Assembly (NCBI GenBank): GCA_049641805.1
Contig: JBARNX010000054.1
Coordinates: 1 to 34,654 of the forward strand
Direction: 5' to 3'
Source: UBA5738 sp049641805
GTDB taxonomy: Bacteria > Patescibacteriota > Minisyncoccia > Minisyncoccales > UBA5738
DNA length: 34,654 nt
Numbering within the stretch: position 1 is the first letter of the stretch; each line of letters begins with the position of its first letter. The position numbers and the translations under genes were made by a program. A model generated the notes under the pieces. The model ran no database searches. It was given only the letters and a program-made list of their open reading frames with translations, and had not been told where the DNA came from. This document shows, piece by piece, positions 1-8,722 of this stretch.

Positions 1-2
1 TG

Positions 3-242
3 TTATTGACCGGCTTGCAATCATTGCCGGCAATTCCCAAAACCCTGCCCAAAACCGGCCCGCTGTCATTTTTGTTGCAGCAAGCCAAGCTCAAAGACGG
101 CTCGTTTGTCGTCGCACTCTATGGCAATAATAGAACCTTGCTTTTGGAATACAAAAACAGAAAGCTCAATCTCAAAAAATTCAGCGGTTTGAAGTTGCTC
201 AATTTTTCCACGGATAAGGGGAAATTGGGATGGAGCTATTGA
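3..242 (+). CDS. C-terminal end of an unidentified protein, cut by the window edge
   Basis: The reading frame is open from the first full codon of the window to TGA at 240-242, so this is the 3' end of a gene that begins upstream. The visible 79 residues alternate hydrophobic and polar stretches (for example GSFVVALYGNNRTLLLEY), which suggests beta-strands, and it ends in a basic, glycine-containing tail. No catalytic motif is visible and I do not recognise the family. A short 7-bp hairpin (255-271, loop TTG) follows the stop but has no T-run, so a terminator cannot be claimed. The reading direction matches the next gene. Confidence 0.5.
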   Translation, partial: LLTGLQSLPAIPKTLPKTGPLSFLLQQAKLKDGSFVVALYGNNRTLLLEYKNRKLNLKKFSGLKLLNFSTDKGKLGWSY

Positions 243-434
243 GAGAAATTTCTGTGGAGATTTGATCTCCATGGGGTTGGGTTTCTTACGCTTTGCCGCT
301 CCGCTTGCTCTTTTCAAAAAAAGCGGATGTGCTATTATTTATTTAGGTTGGTAAAGTTTGCGTTTAAGTGTTTTTCAGTATAAACCCATAACCGCATCGC
401 GTATGCTTTTTGCCAAAAACGCGGCGCCAATACC

Positions 435-1820
435 TTGAAAATCGCCAACAACCAATTATTAGTTTGTTTAACGCCGCTATTCTTGTCAATCGGCTTGTTT
501 TCGGTTGAAAATGTTTTTGCCGCCGAGAGCAGTGATGTCGGCGGTTTTGCCTGGTCATCAAACATTGGCTGGGTGAGTTTCAACAATGTTGCCGTTGATG
601 GAGTTGCCGGCGACGGCGGCGCACAAAATTATGGCGTTAAAATTGATTCGGACGGGAATATATCAGGCTATGCCTGGTCGGATAATATCGGCTGGATTTC
701 GTTTAATGAAGCGGATATTGCCGGATGCCCTTCGGGCGTTTGCAAGGCAGAAATGGCAACTACGCCTTCCGGCGGAAAATATGCGATAACCGGCTGGGCG
801 CGGGTTTTATCGGTAAAAAACGAGCCGGCGAATAATGGCGGCTGGGAGGGATGGATAAAGCTTGACGGAATCTATATAGATTCCGCCGGCGATTTCCATG
901 GATTTGCGTGGTCGGAGATGGTTTTGGGGTGGTTGAGTTTCAACAGTGCCGATTGCGACGGCACCATATGTACCGCGGATGAACCATATAAAGTTCATGC
1001 CAGTCTTTTATTGCCGCCAGAAGCGAAAATAAGTTGCGCCATGGATTGCCAAGGAGGAAGTTGCGACAGTAATCCGGTTTCGGAATGGGTGATGTACCAG
1101 CCGATTGGCTGTCCCGCTTGCCAATTTAGGATTAAAAGCACCGAATTGTCGAGCGGAAACATAACATGCACGAATTGGAAATTGATGGATCCGAGCACCG
1201 ATGATGAGAAGTGGCGATCCAATGTTAGCGATCTGACTTTTCCGGTGGGCGTGCCGACCGGGCATTTTAGGTTGCAGCTGACGGTGAGTAATGACAACAG
1301 TAATTCCGATTGCACCGCGGGAAGTTCTTCGACCGATACCCATTTGATATTTATAAAGCCCGAAGCTCAAGCGGGGTTTATGTGTTCGTTTGAAAGTCCG
1401 TATCCGACCGAAGATATCCTCGAACCCGATCCGAATTGGATGGATTGCAACAGCAGCGCTTTCAAGAAATTGGCAAAAAACCAAACGGTATATGTAACCG
1501 ACGATCCGGCGGAAAGCATTCATTCGACAAAATCGGAAGGCGCGAATAGCATAGTTTCGCGAAATTGGACATTTACGATTGACGGGGTGGCTTCAAGCAC
1601 CATTGGCACAATTGCCAGTTTTAACGCGGGGAAAACCAATGAAATTGATCTTAAAGTGGTAGATGACAATCTTCCCGGGCAGGAAGGCTTCGGGCGGCAA
1701 GGTTGCATGTCGATTTCGGCTAATGCCAAATCGTTGCCCAAATGGCAGGAAGTCAGTCCGGTGGGGATGATCTGGAATTATTTGGTTGCCAGTATCTCAA
1801 AAATTTTTGCCACTCTGTAG
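435..1820 (+). CDS. Secreted protein with NIGW/SFN repeats
   Basis: This is a 461-aa protein starting at TTG 435. That start gives a clean signal peptide: Lys2, a hydrophobic core at about residues 8-22, and an Ala-rich cleavage region near residues 28-31 (VFAA-E). The mature N-terminus carries repeats of the form G-[FY]-A-W-S-x-N-I-G-W-[IV]-S-F-N at residues 37-50 and 78-91, a diverged copy at 156-170 and partial 'GW' strands between. The middle is Cys-rich (several C-x-C and C-x2-C pairs, likely disulfides outside the cell). The last 20 residues are hydrophobic and could anchor or retain the protein. I associate repeats of this type with extracellular proteins in CPR genomes, but no function is established. 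There is no in-frame ATG before the repeat region; upstream the frame is closed by TAA at 381. Confidence 0.8.
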   Translation: MKIANNQLLVCLTPLFLSIGLFSVENVFAAESSDVGGFAWSSNIGWVSFNNVAVDGVAGDGGAQNYGVKIDSDGNISGYAWSDNIGWISFNEADIAGCPSGVCKAEMATTPSGGKYAITGWARVLSVKNEPANNGGWEGWIKLDGIYIDSAGDFHGFAWSEMVLGWLSFNSADCDGTICTADEPYKVHASLLLPPEAKISCAMDCQGGSCDSNPVSEWVMYQPIGCPACQFRIKSTELSSGNITCTNWKLMDPSTDDEKWRSNVSDLTFPVGVPTGHFRLQLTVSNDNSNSDCTAGSSSTDTHLIFIKPEAQAGFMCSFESPYPTEDILEPDPNWMDCNSSAFKKLAKNQTVYVTDDPAESIHSTKSEGANSIVSRNWTFTIDGVASSTIGTIASFNAGKTNEIDLKVVDDNLPGQEGFGRQGCMSISANAKSLPKWQEVSPVGMIWNYLVASISKIFATL

Positions 1821-1949
1821 TTAAACGAAGCGGTTTTTATTCAGTTTATTATAAATACCTCGCAAACCGATACGCGACAACGCAACAGATTGTCCGCGGG
1901 CAGTTTTTGATTTGAAAAAGAACGGTTGTCGGTTTGCGGCGGCAAGAAT

Positions 1950-3476
1950 ATGGATGTAATTATGATAATCGAGTTTGTGTTTGTATTGGCAATCGGCGTC
2001 GCTATCGGGTATTATTCGCGCCAGGCGCTTGCCAAGAAACGCGCCGGCACCATCGAAAAAAACATTGCCGGAAAATTGGCCAAGGCTAAAATTGAAGCGC
2101 AAAAGATTGACCAGGAAGCGCAGTCAAAGGCGCAAAAACTTTTGGAAGCGTCGCGCCAGGAAATAATTTTGCGCCAGCGGGAAATCGGCAAGACCGAGAC
2201 ATCGATTTTGAAACGGGAAAGCGTGTTGGAGCAGAAGATTGCCGAGTTTGAAGTTGAAGAAAAGGAATTCCAAGAAAAAGTTAAAAAATTAAAATCGTTA
2301 AAAGAAACGCTTGACGAATTAAACAGGCAGGCGGTGGAAAATCTTGAGCGCACGGCCGGATTGACGAAAGTTGACGCTCGCAATGAGCTTTTGGATACTT
2401 TGGAAAAAGAATATGCCAAAGATTTGCTGGAAAGAACCCGCAAGCTTGAAACCGAAGGTATGGAGCCGTTTAAGAAGCGCGCCCGGGAGATTCTGGTGGG
2501 CGCGATACAGAAATTCGCGCTTTCGCAGGCGCAGGAAGTGACCACTTCGGTGGTGAGTTTGCCTAACGATGATATTAAGGGCCGGATTATCGGCAAAGAG
2601 GGGCGCAATATCAGAACCCTTGAGCGTTTGACCGGGGTGGAAATAATTGTTGATGAGACTCCGGAGACCGTCGTGATTTCGGGATTCGATCCCACGCGCC
2701 GGCAGATTGCCAAAATCGCGCTGGAGAAATTGATCCAGGATTCGCGCATCCAGCCGGCGCGGATTGAAGAAACCGTTAAAATAGCCGAAGAAGAGATTGC
2801 TACGCAAATCAAAGAAGCGGGCGAACAGGCTTGTTATGATGTCAACATCCCCGATCTTAATCCGCGGCTGGTGCAATTGTTGGGAAGATTGAAATTCCGG
2901 ACCAGCTACGGCCAGAATGTTTTGCTTCATTCCGTTGAAGTTTCGCACTTGGCGGCGGCGATTGCCGCGGAAGTGGGCGCTAATGTAAAAATCGCCAAGC
3001 GGGCGGGGCTGTTGCATGATATCGGCAAGTCCGTCGACCAGCAGATTGAGGGAACGCATGTTGAGATCGGCGTTAAAATTCTTGAAAAATTCAATGTTGA
3101 TCCGGCCGTGATTTCATCGGTGAGATCGCACCATGAAGATTTTCCCTATGAAAGCATTGAAGGCGTGATTGTGCAGGCCGCCGATCAAATTTCGGGAGCG
3201 CGGCCGGGGGCGAGAAAAGATACGGTGGAAAATTATTTAAAGCGTTTGGGGGAGTTGGAAGGCATTGCCACTTCGTTTGGCGGCGTGGAGAAAGCTTGGG
3301 CGCTGCAAGCCGGCCGCGAAATTCGAGTGTTTGTTCGGCCCAAGGATGTCGACGATTGGGGCGCCAAAAAAATGGCCAAGGATATCGCCAAGCGCATCGA
3401 AGAAGAATTGCGCTATCCGGGCGAGATTAAAGTCAATGTGATCCGCGAAACCCGCGTTATCGAATACGCCAAATAA
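1950..3476 (+). CDS. rny: Ribonuclease Y
   Basis: This 508-aa endoribonuclease is a membrane-anchored enzyme that starts mRNA decay. The order of domains is classical: an N-terminal transmembrane helix (about residues 4-21), a long charged coiled coil (about 30-180), a KH RNA-binding domain with the GxxG loop in 'GRIIGKEGRNIR' (from residue 211), and an HD domain with the metal-binding pair H356-D357 in 'LLHDIGKS'. Length agrees with the family (about 510-520). I chose ATG 1950 over the longer TTG 1926 because it puts the transmembrane helix directly at the N-terminus. No clear Shine-Dalgarno is present. A strong terminator follows 20 nt after the stop, so rny ends its transcription unit. Confidence 0.96.
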   Translation: MDVIMIIEFVFVLAIGVAIGYYSRQALAKKRAGTIEKNIAGKLAKAKIEAQKIDQEAQSKAQKLLEASRQEIILRQREIGKTETSILKRESVLEQKIAEFEVEEKEFQEKVKKLKSLKETLDELNRQAVENLERTAGLTKVDARNELLDTLEKEYAKDLLERTRKLETEGMEPFKKRAREILVGAIQKFALSQAQEVTTSVVSLPNDDIKGRIIGKEGRNIRTLERLTGVEIIVDETPETVVISGFDPTRRQIAKIALEKLIQDSRIQPARIEETVKIAEEEIATQIKEAGEQACYDVNIPDLNPRLVQLLGRLKFRTSYGQNVLLHSVEVSHLAAAIAAEVGANVKIAKRAGLLHDIGKSVDQQIEGTHVEIGVKILEKFNVDPAVISSVRSHHEDFPYESIEGVIVQAADQISGARPGARKDTVENYLKRLGELEGIATSFGGVEKAWALQAGREIRVFVRPKDVDDWGAKKMAKDIAKRIEEELRYPGEIKVNVIRETRVIEYAK

Positions 3477-3493
3477 CCAAACCAAAAGATATC

Positions 3494-3524
3494 AAAAAAG
3501 GCAGCCTTGCAAGGCTGCCTTTTG
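3494..3524 (+). terminator. Rho-independent terminator after rny
   Basis: A perfect 20-bp palindrome (GGCAGCCTTG/CAAGGCTGCC at 3500-3519) is flanked by an A-run on the left and TTTT on the right. It lies 20 nt after the rny stop and could work on both strands. Confidence 0.9.
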
Positions 3525-3536
3525 GCAGATTGGCTG

Positions 3537-3563
3537 TTGCGACTCTTTTTTTTGGTGTATAAT
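3537..3563 (+). promoter_or_regulatory. Sigma-70 type promoter for the prepilin pair
   Basis: A perfect -10 TATAAT lies at 3558-3563, with TTGCGA at 3537-3542 as a possible -35 (15-bp spacer, short). Transcription would start about at the A of ATG 3570, which lies 6 nt after the -10, so the mRNA is probably leaderless. The same arrangement occurs at 10557. Confidence 0.7.
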
Positions 3564-3569
3564 CAAATA

Positions 3570-4163
3570 ATGACGGGTATTATAAAAAAAATTAAAAATC
3601 GCGCGGAAAAATTTTCGTCGCCGGTCGGTCGCGGTTTCACGCTGGTGGAGATGCTGGTGGCGACCACGATATTTTCCATGTCTATGGGCGTGGTGATGGA
3701 ATTATTTCTTCATTCAATGCATATCCAGAGAACTTTGGTGGCGCACGCCCAACTGATCAGCGAGATGTCTTACAACCTGGAACATATCAGCCGCGGCTTG
3801 AGAATGGCGAAAAAAAGCGCGGATTCAGCTTGTTTGTCGGCGCCGGGGAAAAATTTTGAAATAACCGCTTCCGGCGTCAAATTTCTGAATCCCAAATTGA
3901 ACGGCGGAGTTGAATGCGTGGAATATTATTTGAGCGGCCAAACTTTATTTGAAAGGCGCAATGCCGGGGTATGGTCTTTTGATTTGCCGCTGACTTCGCC
4001 GGATGTTAAGGTGTTGTCTTTTTCCGCGGCGGGGTCGGGCTGGTCCCAGGAAGATTTTATACAGCCGCGGGTTACGGTATATATTAAGGCGCAGAGCAAG
4101 GAAAGCGAAATTTTAGAAAATCAAATTACGGTGTCGCAACGCGATATTGATATCAATGAATAA
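3570..4163 (+). CDS. Minor type IV prepilin (PilW/GspJ-like)
   Basis: This 197-aa protein has a type III signal peptide: a basic leader of 22 residues ending in Gly22, then Phe23-Thr-Leu-Val-Glu27 (Glu at mature position 5), and a hydrophobic helix of about 20 residues. That is the signature cut and N-methylated by prepilin peptidase (PilD), and the protein would be assembled into a pilus or pseudopilus from the inner membrane. The C-terminal part is a small beta-rich domain with two Cys. ATG 3570 was chosen because it lies immediately after the promoter and the longer frame would read through the terminator hairpin. It forms a pair with the next gene, away from the main pil operon. Confidence 0.85.
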   Translation: MTGIIKKIKNRAEKFSSPVGRGFTLVEMLVATTIFSMSMGVVMELFLHSMHIQRTLVAHAQLISEMSYNLEHISRGLRMAKKSADSACLSAPGKNFEITASGVKFLNPKLNGGVECVEYYLSGQTLFERRNAGVWSFDLPLTSPDVKVLSFSAAGSGWSQEDFIQPRVTVYIKAQSKESEILENQITVSQRDIDINE

Positions 4164-4237
4164 ATTCGCGGCAATTCGCCGGGGCATCTCCGGTTTGTTT
4201 GCCAGCGGGGAATTATATAAATTTGCTTATCCAAATT

Positions 4238-4681
4238 ATGTCAAATTTTGGCAAAAAAATTAATTTGTTTCTGGAATTCAACCGCCGCAGCGGCAGAAGA
4301 GGAATCGCGATTTATTTGGCCGCGGCGACTTTGGCGATAATCATGGCGGTCGCTTTGGGGGTGAGTTTGCCGTCGGTTTACCAACTGAAAAGTCTGAACG
4401 AGGCCAGATCTTCGGTGGTGGCTTTTGCCGCGGCGGAAACCGGGGTTGAATGGTCGCTTACCTCGTGGGTATCGGGCAGTTATCTGAATGCGGCAAATTA
4501 CCAGTCGGCTTGTCCTTGGGACGCGGTAACATCAAAATATATTTGCGCCCGGAATATCGCGCTGGGCGCCGCCAGTTATACCGTCGATGCGTCATTATGC
4601 GGTCCGGCCAACGAGTATTTGTGCATCAGATCGCTGGGAAGCTATCTGAATACCCAGCGGGCGATCAGAATCCAGATGTAA
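4238..4681 (+). CDS. PilX-like minor pilus protein
   Basis: This is a 147-aa protein. After a basic stretch (NRRSGRRG) comes one hydrophobic helix (about residues 24-46), then 'AAETGVEWSL', the alanine-rich AAE-G segment seen in PilX-type minor pilins. The canonical Glu at mature position 5 is absent, as is common for PilX-like proteins in CPR. The remainder contains two Cys pairs that could form disulfides. ATG 4238 is preferred over TTG 4199, which only adds a hydrophobic stub. It follows the prepilin by 74 nt and ends 13 nt before ligA, so all three may be co-transcribed. Confidence 0.7.
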   Translation: MSNFGKKINLFLEFNRRSGRRGIAIYLAAATLAIIMAVALGVSLPSVYQLKSLNEARSSVVAFAAAETGVEWSLTSWVSGSYLNAANYQSACPWDAVTSKYICARNIALGAASYTVDASLCGPANEYLCIRSLGSYLNTQRAIRIQM

Positions 4682-4694
4682 ATTTTGATTTTGC

Positions 4695-6755
4695 ATGTCT
4701 AAACAAGAAGCCAAAGAACGGATCGCGAAATTGGCCAGGCTTATCAATCATTACCGTTACGCGTATCATATACTTGATAAGCCGGAGATTTCGGATGAGG
4801 CGCTTGATTCCTTGAAAAAGGAACTTTTTGATTTGGAGGCGCTTTGGCCCGATCTTGTTTCGCCGGATTCGCCGACGCAGCGCGTGGCCGGACGGCCTTT
4901 GGCGAAGTTTACCAAATACAGCCATAAATCGCCGATGATTTCATTTAATGACGCGTTTTTGGCGCAGGATATAAACGATTGGCTTGATCGTGCCAAGCGG
5001 TTGTTATCGGATGCCGAAATCAAAAAAATCGATTTTTTTTGCGAGCCGAAACTCGACGGATTGGCGATAGAGCTGATTTATGAGAATGGCAGTTTGAAGG
5101 TCGGCGCTACGCGCGGCGATGGCCGTATCGGCGAGAATGTCACTCAAAATTTGAAAACGATCGAAGCCATACCCTTGCGTTTGCGTTCCGCCGATGAGAT
5201 TGTTGCCGGATTGCGCGCGAGCGGATTGGAAAAAATGGCCGCCGCCGCGAGCAACGGCTTGAAAGAAGTGATCGTTCGCGGCGAGGTGGTTATTACCGCG
5301 CGCGAGTTTGACCGGATCAATAAAAAACAAATGGAGAATGGTTTGCCGCAATTTGCCAATCCCCGCAATCTTGCCGCCGGATCAATTCGCCAGCTTGATC
5401 CGAAGATTACCGCTTCCCGCCATCTGGATTCGAATTGTTACGCGCTGGTTAGCGATTACGGACAGATTACCCACGAGGAAGAGCATAAATTTTTGGAGAT
5501 TGCCGGTTTTAAAACAAATAATAAATTCAGCAAGTATTGTCCGGCATTGGCCGATGTTTTTGCTTTCCATGAATATTGGTATAAAAATCGCAAAAATCTG
5601 CCTTATGAAATTGACGGTATCGTGGTGGCGATTAACGATAATGCCATTTTTAAAAAATTGGGCGTGGCGGGCAAGGCGCCGCGGGGCGCGATCGCGTATA
5701 AATTTCCGTTGAAACAAACAACAACGATCGTGGAAGATATCTTGGTGCAAGTGGGCCGGACCGGCGCGCTGACGCCGGTAGCGGTTTTGAATCCGGTGGC
5801 CGTGGGCGGAGTGATGATCTCCCGGGCGACTTTGCACAACGAGGATGAGATCCGACGGCTCGGGTTGAAGATTGGCGACACGGTGGTGGTGGGCCGCGCC
5901 GGCGATGTGATTCCGGATATTTTAAAAGTTCTGCCTGAATTGCGGACCGGCCGGGAGCGCGAATTTAGAATGCCCAAAACCTGTCCGATTTGCGGCGGAC
6001 GCGTCGCGAAAAAAGAAGGCGAGGCGGTTTGGCGATGCGCCAATCTTGAATGTTTCGCCGTTCAGAAAAGGAATTTGGATCATTTTGTTTCCCGGGCGGC
6101 TTTCAATATCGACGGCATGGGTCCCAAAATTATTGAACACTTGATCGATGAAGGCTTGATTCGCGATGCGGCCGATATTTTTAATCTTAAAGAGGGCGAT
6201 CTTGTTCCGCTGGAACGGTTCGCGGAAAAATCCGCGAAAAATTTGGTGGAAGCGATAAACCAAAAAAAGCGGATAACTTTGCCGCGTTTTGTTTACGCTT
6301 TGGGGATTCGCAACGCGGGCGAGCAAACCAGCCGCGCTTTAAGCGATAGCTTCGGCAGTTTTGGGAAAATCAGAATTGCTTCTTTGGAGGATTTGCGGGG
6401 GGTGGCGGACATCGGCCCGGTGGTGGCGGAATCGATTCGCGAGTGGTTTGCCAAGCCTGAAAATTTGAGATTGATTGATAAGTTTTTTGATGCCGGGATT
6501 AAAATCGAGCCGTACGAAAAAGCGGATGGCAGATTGCGAGGCTTGAGTTTTGTGATCACCGGCACGCTTGAATCAATGAGCCGCCAGAATGCCAAGGACA
6601 TTGTGCGCGGATTGGGCGGCGTGGCGATAGAAACAGTGTCAAAGAACACCGATTATCTGGTTGCGGGTAAAAATCCCGGATCAAAATTCGCCAAAGCGCG
6701 AAAATTGGGAGTGAAGATCATCAACGAAAAAGAATTTAAAGAAATAACGGGTTGA
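4695..6755 (+). CDS. ligA: NAD-dependent DNA ligase
   Basis: This 686-aa enzyme seals nicks using NAD+ and is essential in DNA replication. Domains in order are: N-terminal NMN-binding domain Ia (YRYAYH at 21-26); adenylation domain with the AMP-acceptor Lys119 in 'KLDG'; OB-fold; a four-Cys zinc finger (C430, C433, C448, C453); tandem HhH motifs (about 470-590); and a C-terminal BRCT domain beginning about residue 613 ('GLSFVITGTLESMSRQ'). Length fits the family (about 670-690). The start ATG is 13 nt after the preceding stop, with no strong Shine-Dalgarno. The stop is TGA, which shows that TGA is a normal stop in this genome. Confidence 0.97.
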   Translation: MSKQEAKERIAKLARLINHYRYAYHILDKPEISDEALDSLKKELFDLEALWPDLVSPDSPTQRVAGRPLAKFTKYSHKSPMISFNDAFLAQDINDWLDRAKRLLSDAEIKKIDFFCEPKLDGLAIELIYENGSLKVGATRGDGRIGENVTQNLKTIEAIPLRLRSADEIVAGLRASGLEKMAAAASNGLKEVIVRGEVVITAREFDRINKKQMENGLPQFANPRNLAAGSIRQLDPKITASRHLDSNCYALVSDYGQITHEEEHKFLEIAGFKTNNKFSKYCPALADVFAFHEYWYKNRKNLPYEIDGIVVAINDNAIFKKLGVAGKAPRGAIAYKFPLKQTTTIVEDILVQVGRTGALTPVAVLNPVAVGGVMISRATLHNEDEIRRLGLKIGDTVVVGRAGDVIPDILKVLPELRTGREREFRMPKTCPICGGRVAKKEGEAVWRCANLECFAVQKRNLDHFVSRAAFNIDGMGPKIIEHLIDEGLIRDAADIFNLKEGDLVPLERFAEKSAKNLVEAINQKKRITLPRFVYALGIRNAGEQTSRALSDSFGSFGKIRIASLEDLRGVADIGPVVAESIREWFAKPENLRLIDKFFDAGIKIEPYEKADGRLRGLSFVITGTLESMSRQNAKDIVRGLGGVAIETVSKNTDYLVAGKNPGSKFAKARKLGVKIINEKEFKEITG

Positions 6756-6825
6756 TCATCGCCGAACTTTTAAGGCTGTATTGCGCCGTATCGCTATAAT
6801 TTGTTTCAATTTCATTTTTTCAATG

Positions 6826-6896
6826 AGCGGGCAGCGGGATTTGCACCCGCGCCGAAACCTTGGAAGGGTTTCGTGCTGCTGCTACACTATGCCCGC
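6826..6896 (-). tRNA. tRNA-Gly(UCC)
   Basis: Read on the - strand this gives acceptor stem GCGGGCA/TGCCCGC, anticodon stem AAACC/GGTTT with loop CTTCCAA (anticodon TCC), T-arm GCGGG-TGCAAAT-CCCGC, and discriminator T. CCA is not encoded. It lies downstream of tRNA-Pro in the same orientation, probably one transcript. Confidence 0.93.
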
Positions 6897-6939
6897 TTTC
6901 GGTTCGCAAAAGCGACCTTCGCGATTATATATTTTTCTG

Positions 6940-7010
6940 TCGGGGCGCCCGGATTCGAACCGGGACCAAATCCTCCCAAAGGACTCATGCTGCCGTTGCA
7001 CTACGCCCCG
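6940..7010 (-). tRNA. tRNA-Pro(UGG)
   Basis: On the - strand: acceptor CGGGGCG/CGCCCCG (the C1-G72 pair is typical of Pro), anticodon stem AGTCC/GGATT with loop TTTGGGA (anticodon TGG followed by G37), T-arm CCCGG-TTCGAAT-CCGGG, and discriminator A. CCA is not encoded. Confidence 0.93.
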
Positions 7011-7026
7011 TTTTACCTTGCCGTAA

Positions 7027-7054
7027 CTTTAGCGAAGGCAGGTCTTCGCTGAAG
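7027..7054 (-). repeat. Hairpin-forming dispersed repeat in the tRNA leader
   Basis: CTTTAGCGAAG (7027-7037) pairs with CTTCGCTGAAG (7044-7054) over 11 bp with one G-T. It sits between the tRNA promoter and tRNA-Pro. The stretch 7027-7044 matches 27004-27021 at 15 of 18 positions, so it belongs to a repeat family in this genome. Confidence 0.55.
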
Positions 7055-7108
7055 CTAGAGCGGGCTGGCCCGTTTCATCCTTTGGGCGATATTTCTTCTT
7101 TCTCCATT

Positions 7109-7137
7109 ATCCTATATCGTAATTGTTTTTGCGTCAA
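7109..7137 (-). promoter_or_regulatory. Promoter of the tRNA-Pro/tRNA-Gly unit
   Basis: On the - strand, TTGACG (7137-7132) and TAGGAT (7114-7109) are separated by 17 bp. It overlaps the divergent promoter of the histidine kinase. Confidence 0.65.
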
Positions 7138-7151
7138 CGGCGCGTTATAAT
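7123..7151 (+). promoter_or_regulatory. Promoter of the histidine kinase
   Basis: TTGTTT (7123-7128) and a perfect TATAAT (7146-7151) with 17-bp spacing lie 38 nt upstream of ATG 7190. It overlaps the divergent tRNA promoter, so the two polymerases would compete. Confidence 0.7.
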
Positions 7152-7189
7152 AAACAATAAAACACAGACGACGCTAATGCAATTTCACA

Positions 7190-8188
7190 ATGAATAAAAT
7201 TCTTAAAGCGGTCATCGGTCAATTGGATATTCTTGGCCAGTGCAGAAAATACAATGTTCCGTTAAGGCAGTGTCCGCAATTTCTTTTTTTGGTGATGGGC
7301 GGCGTGATTATTATTGCCGTGGTTGTCACTTATTTTGTCGGCATACGCTATGGCCAGATCGATCCGGAAATAATCGCTCTGATTGTTATCGGTCTGGCGA
7401 CGGTGATGCTGGTGATTTCTTTTATTATTGTGCGCAGTTTTGAGCAGCTGGCCGAGGCCAGCCGTTTGAAGACCGAATTTGTCAGTATCGTGTCGCATCA
7501 GATACGTTCGCCGCTTACCAATTTAAAATGGATTGTCGAGATATTAATGTCGGGGATATTAGGAAAAATCGAAGGCAAGCAAGAAGAATATTTTCGGATA
7601 CTGAAGGAAAATTTGGAAAGGATGCAAACGCTTGTTAACGATCTTCTGACGGTGTCACGGATCGAGGCGGCCGCGTTTGTTCTGAAAAGGGAAGAATTTT
7701 CAATGGAGAATGTGGCGCGCGATCTGATCGCGGAATTCGAACCAATCGCCAAATCGTCAAACATTAAAATCGGAATGACCGCCGAACCCGGATTGCCGAA
7801 AATTTACAGCGATCCGTTTCAAGTTCTGCAAGTTTTGGAAAATTTGCTGTATAATGCCGTGCGCTATATGGGTTTTTCTTCCGAAAAATCCGACGGCGAA
7901 AGAAAAGTAGAGGTCAAACTCTGCCGCAAAGGAGATTATATTTATTGCGAAGTGCAAGACAGCGGCATCGGCATTCCCAAAGACGATCAAAAATATATTT
8001 TCCAAAAGTTTTTCCGCGCGGAGAATGTGCGGCGCTATCAAACCAGCGGTTCGGGATTGGGACTTTATATCTCCAAGAGCATTATCGAGAGATCGGGCGG
8101 CAAGATGGGGTTTTTCAGCCGCGAAGGGTCGGGCGCCACTTTTTGGTTCAGGTTGCCGGTGCCGGAAAAGAAAAATTCCAGGCAATAA
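7190..8188 (+). CDS. Membrane sensor histidine kinase
   Basis: A 332-aa kinase with two transmembrane helices (about 31-51 and 60-81) joined by a very short outside loop, so there is almost no periplasmic sensor domain and the signal is probably sensed in the membrane or inside. HisKA follows: the phospho-acceptor is His103 in 'VSHQIRSPL'. The HATPase domain shows an N-box (ENLLYNAVRY), G1 (DSGIGIPKDD) and G2 (GSGLGLYI). A response regulator lies 144 nt downstream, and the pilus ATPase gene follows directly. The inferred role is control of the pilus by phosphorylation, possibly through the receiver acting on PilB, but this is context only. Confidence 0.92.
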   Translation: MNKILKAVIGQLDILGQCRKYNVPLRQCPQFLFLVMGGVIIIAVVVTYFVGIRYGQIDPEIIALIVIGLATVMLVISFIIVRSFEQLAEASRLKTEFVSIVSHQIRSPLTNLKWIVEILMSGILGKIEGKQEEYFRILKENLERMQTLVNDLLTVSRIEAAAFVLKREEFSMENVARDLIAEFEPIAKSSNIKIGMTAEPGLPKIYSDPFQVLQVLENLLYNAVRYMGFSSEKSDGERKVEVKLCRKGDYIYCEVQDSGIGIPKDDQKYIFQKFFRAENVRRYQTSGSGLGLYISKSIIERSGGKMGFFSREGSGATFWFRLPVPEKKNSRQ

Positions 8189-8198
8189 ATTGGGTTCT

Positions 8199-8224
8199 TG
8201 CGTCGGGGTATCAACCCCGCCGCA
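8199..8224 (+). other. GC-rich hairpin between kinase and regulator genes
   Basis: TGCGTCGGGGT pairs with ACCCCGCCGCA (10 of 11) around an ATCA loop. There is no T-run, so it may be an mRNA-processing or stability element rather than a terminator. Confidence 0.45.
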
Positions 8225-8316
8225 ACCGGAGAATGTTTCCTCCAAGATTATTTGAGCTTTGCCAAGGACTTCTCATCCTTTTTAGCAAGCTGACGGGGTA
8301 TAAAAAGAATAAATAA

Positions 8317-8322
8317 TATAAT
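8317..8322 (+). promoter_or_regulatory. Possible -10 box for the response regulator
   Basis: A perfect TATAAT lies 10 nt before ATG 8333. No convincing -35 is seen at the normal distance. Confidence 0.4.
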
Positions 8323-8332
8323 TTTTACGATT

Positions 8333-8713
8333 ATGAATAAAACAATATTATTCGTTGAAGACGAATCGGTAATGCAAAAAACCGTGAGCGAATTTTTGGG
8401 CGCCAAAGGCTACGATGTTATCTCGGCGCTGGACGGCGAATTGGGCATAAATATGGCGCAGATTCGTAAGCCGGACCTGATCCTTTTGGATATTATCTTG
8501 CCCAAAAAAAACGGTTTTGAGGTTTTAAAAGAGCTTAAAAGCAATGAGGAAACCAAATCGATTCCGGTAATCGTGCTGACCAACCTTTCGCAGATGAGCG
8601 ATATTGGCAAGGTTATGGAATTGGGAGTGACGACTTATCTGGTGAAAAGCGATCAGGGCTTGAAAGACATTCTGGCGGTGGTTGATAAAACGCTCGGCGG
8701 CGCGCAAAATTAA
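8333..8713 (+). CDS. Single-domain response regulator (CheY-like)
   Basis: This is a 126-aa receiver domain without an output domain. It shows the acidic pair Glu9-Asp10, the phospho-acceptor Asp53 in 'LILLDIILPKKNG', the conserved Thr in 'VIVLTNLS', and the Lys in 'TTYLVKSD' (the usual K-P is replaced by K-S). It must act by protein-protein contact. It lies after a histidine kinase and 9 nt before pilB, so a role in pilus control is a reasonable inference. Confidence 0.92.
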   Translation: MNKTILFVEDESVMQKTVSEFLGAKGYDVISALDGELGINMAQIRKPDLILLDIILPKKNGFEVLKELKSNEETKSIPVIVLTNLSQMSDIGKVMELGVTTYLVKSDQGLKDILAVVDKTLGGAQN

Positions 8714-8722
8714 ATTTGTTTT

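Noticed and set aside
4156..4263. 35-codon open frame (ATG 4156) overlapping the prepilin stop with an ATGAATAA junction
   Set aside because: The junction looks like translational coupling, but the peptide has no recognisable composition and overlaps the start of the PilX-like gene in another frame.
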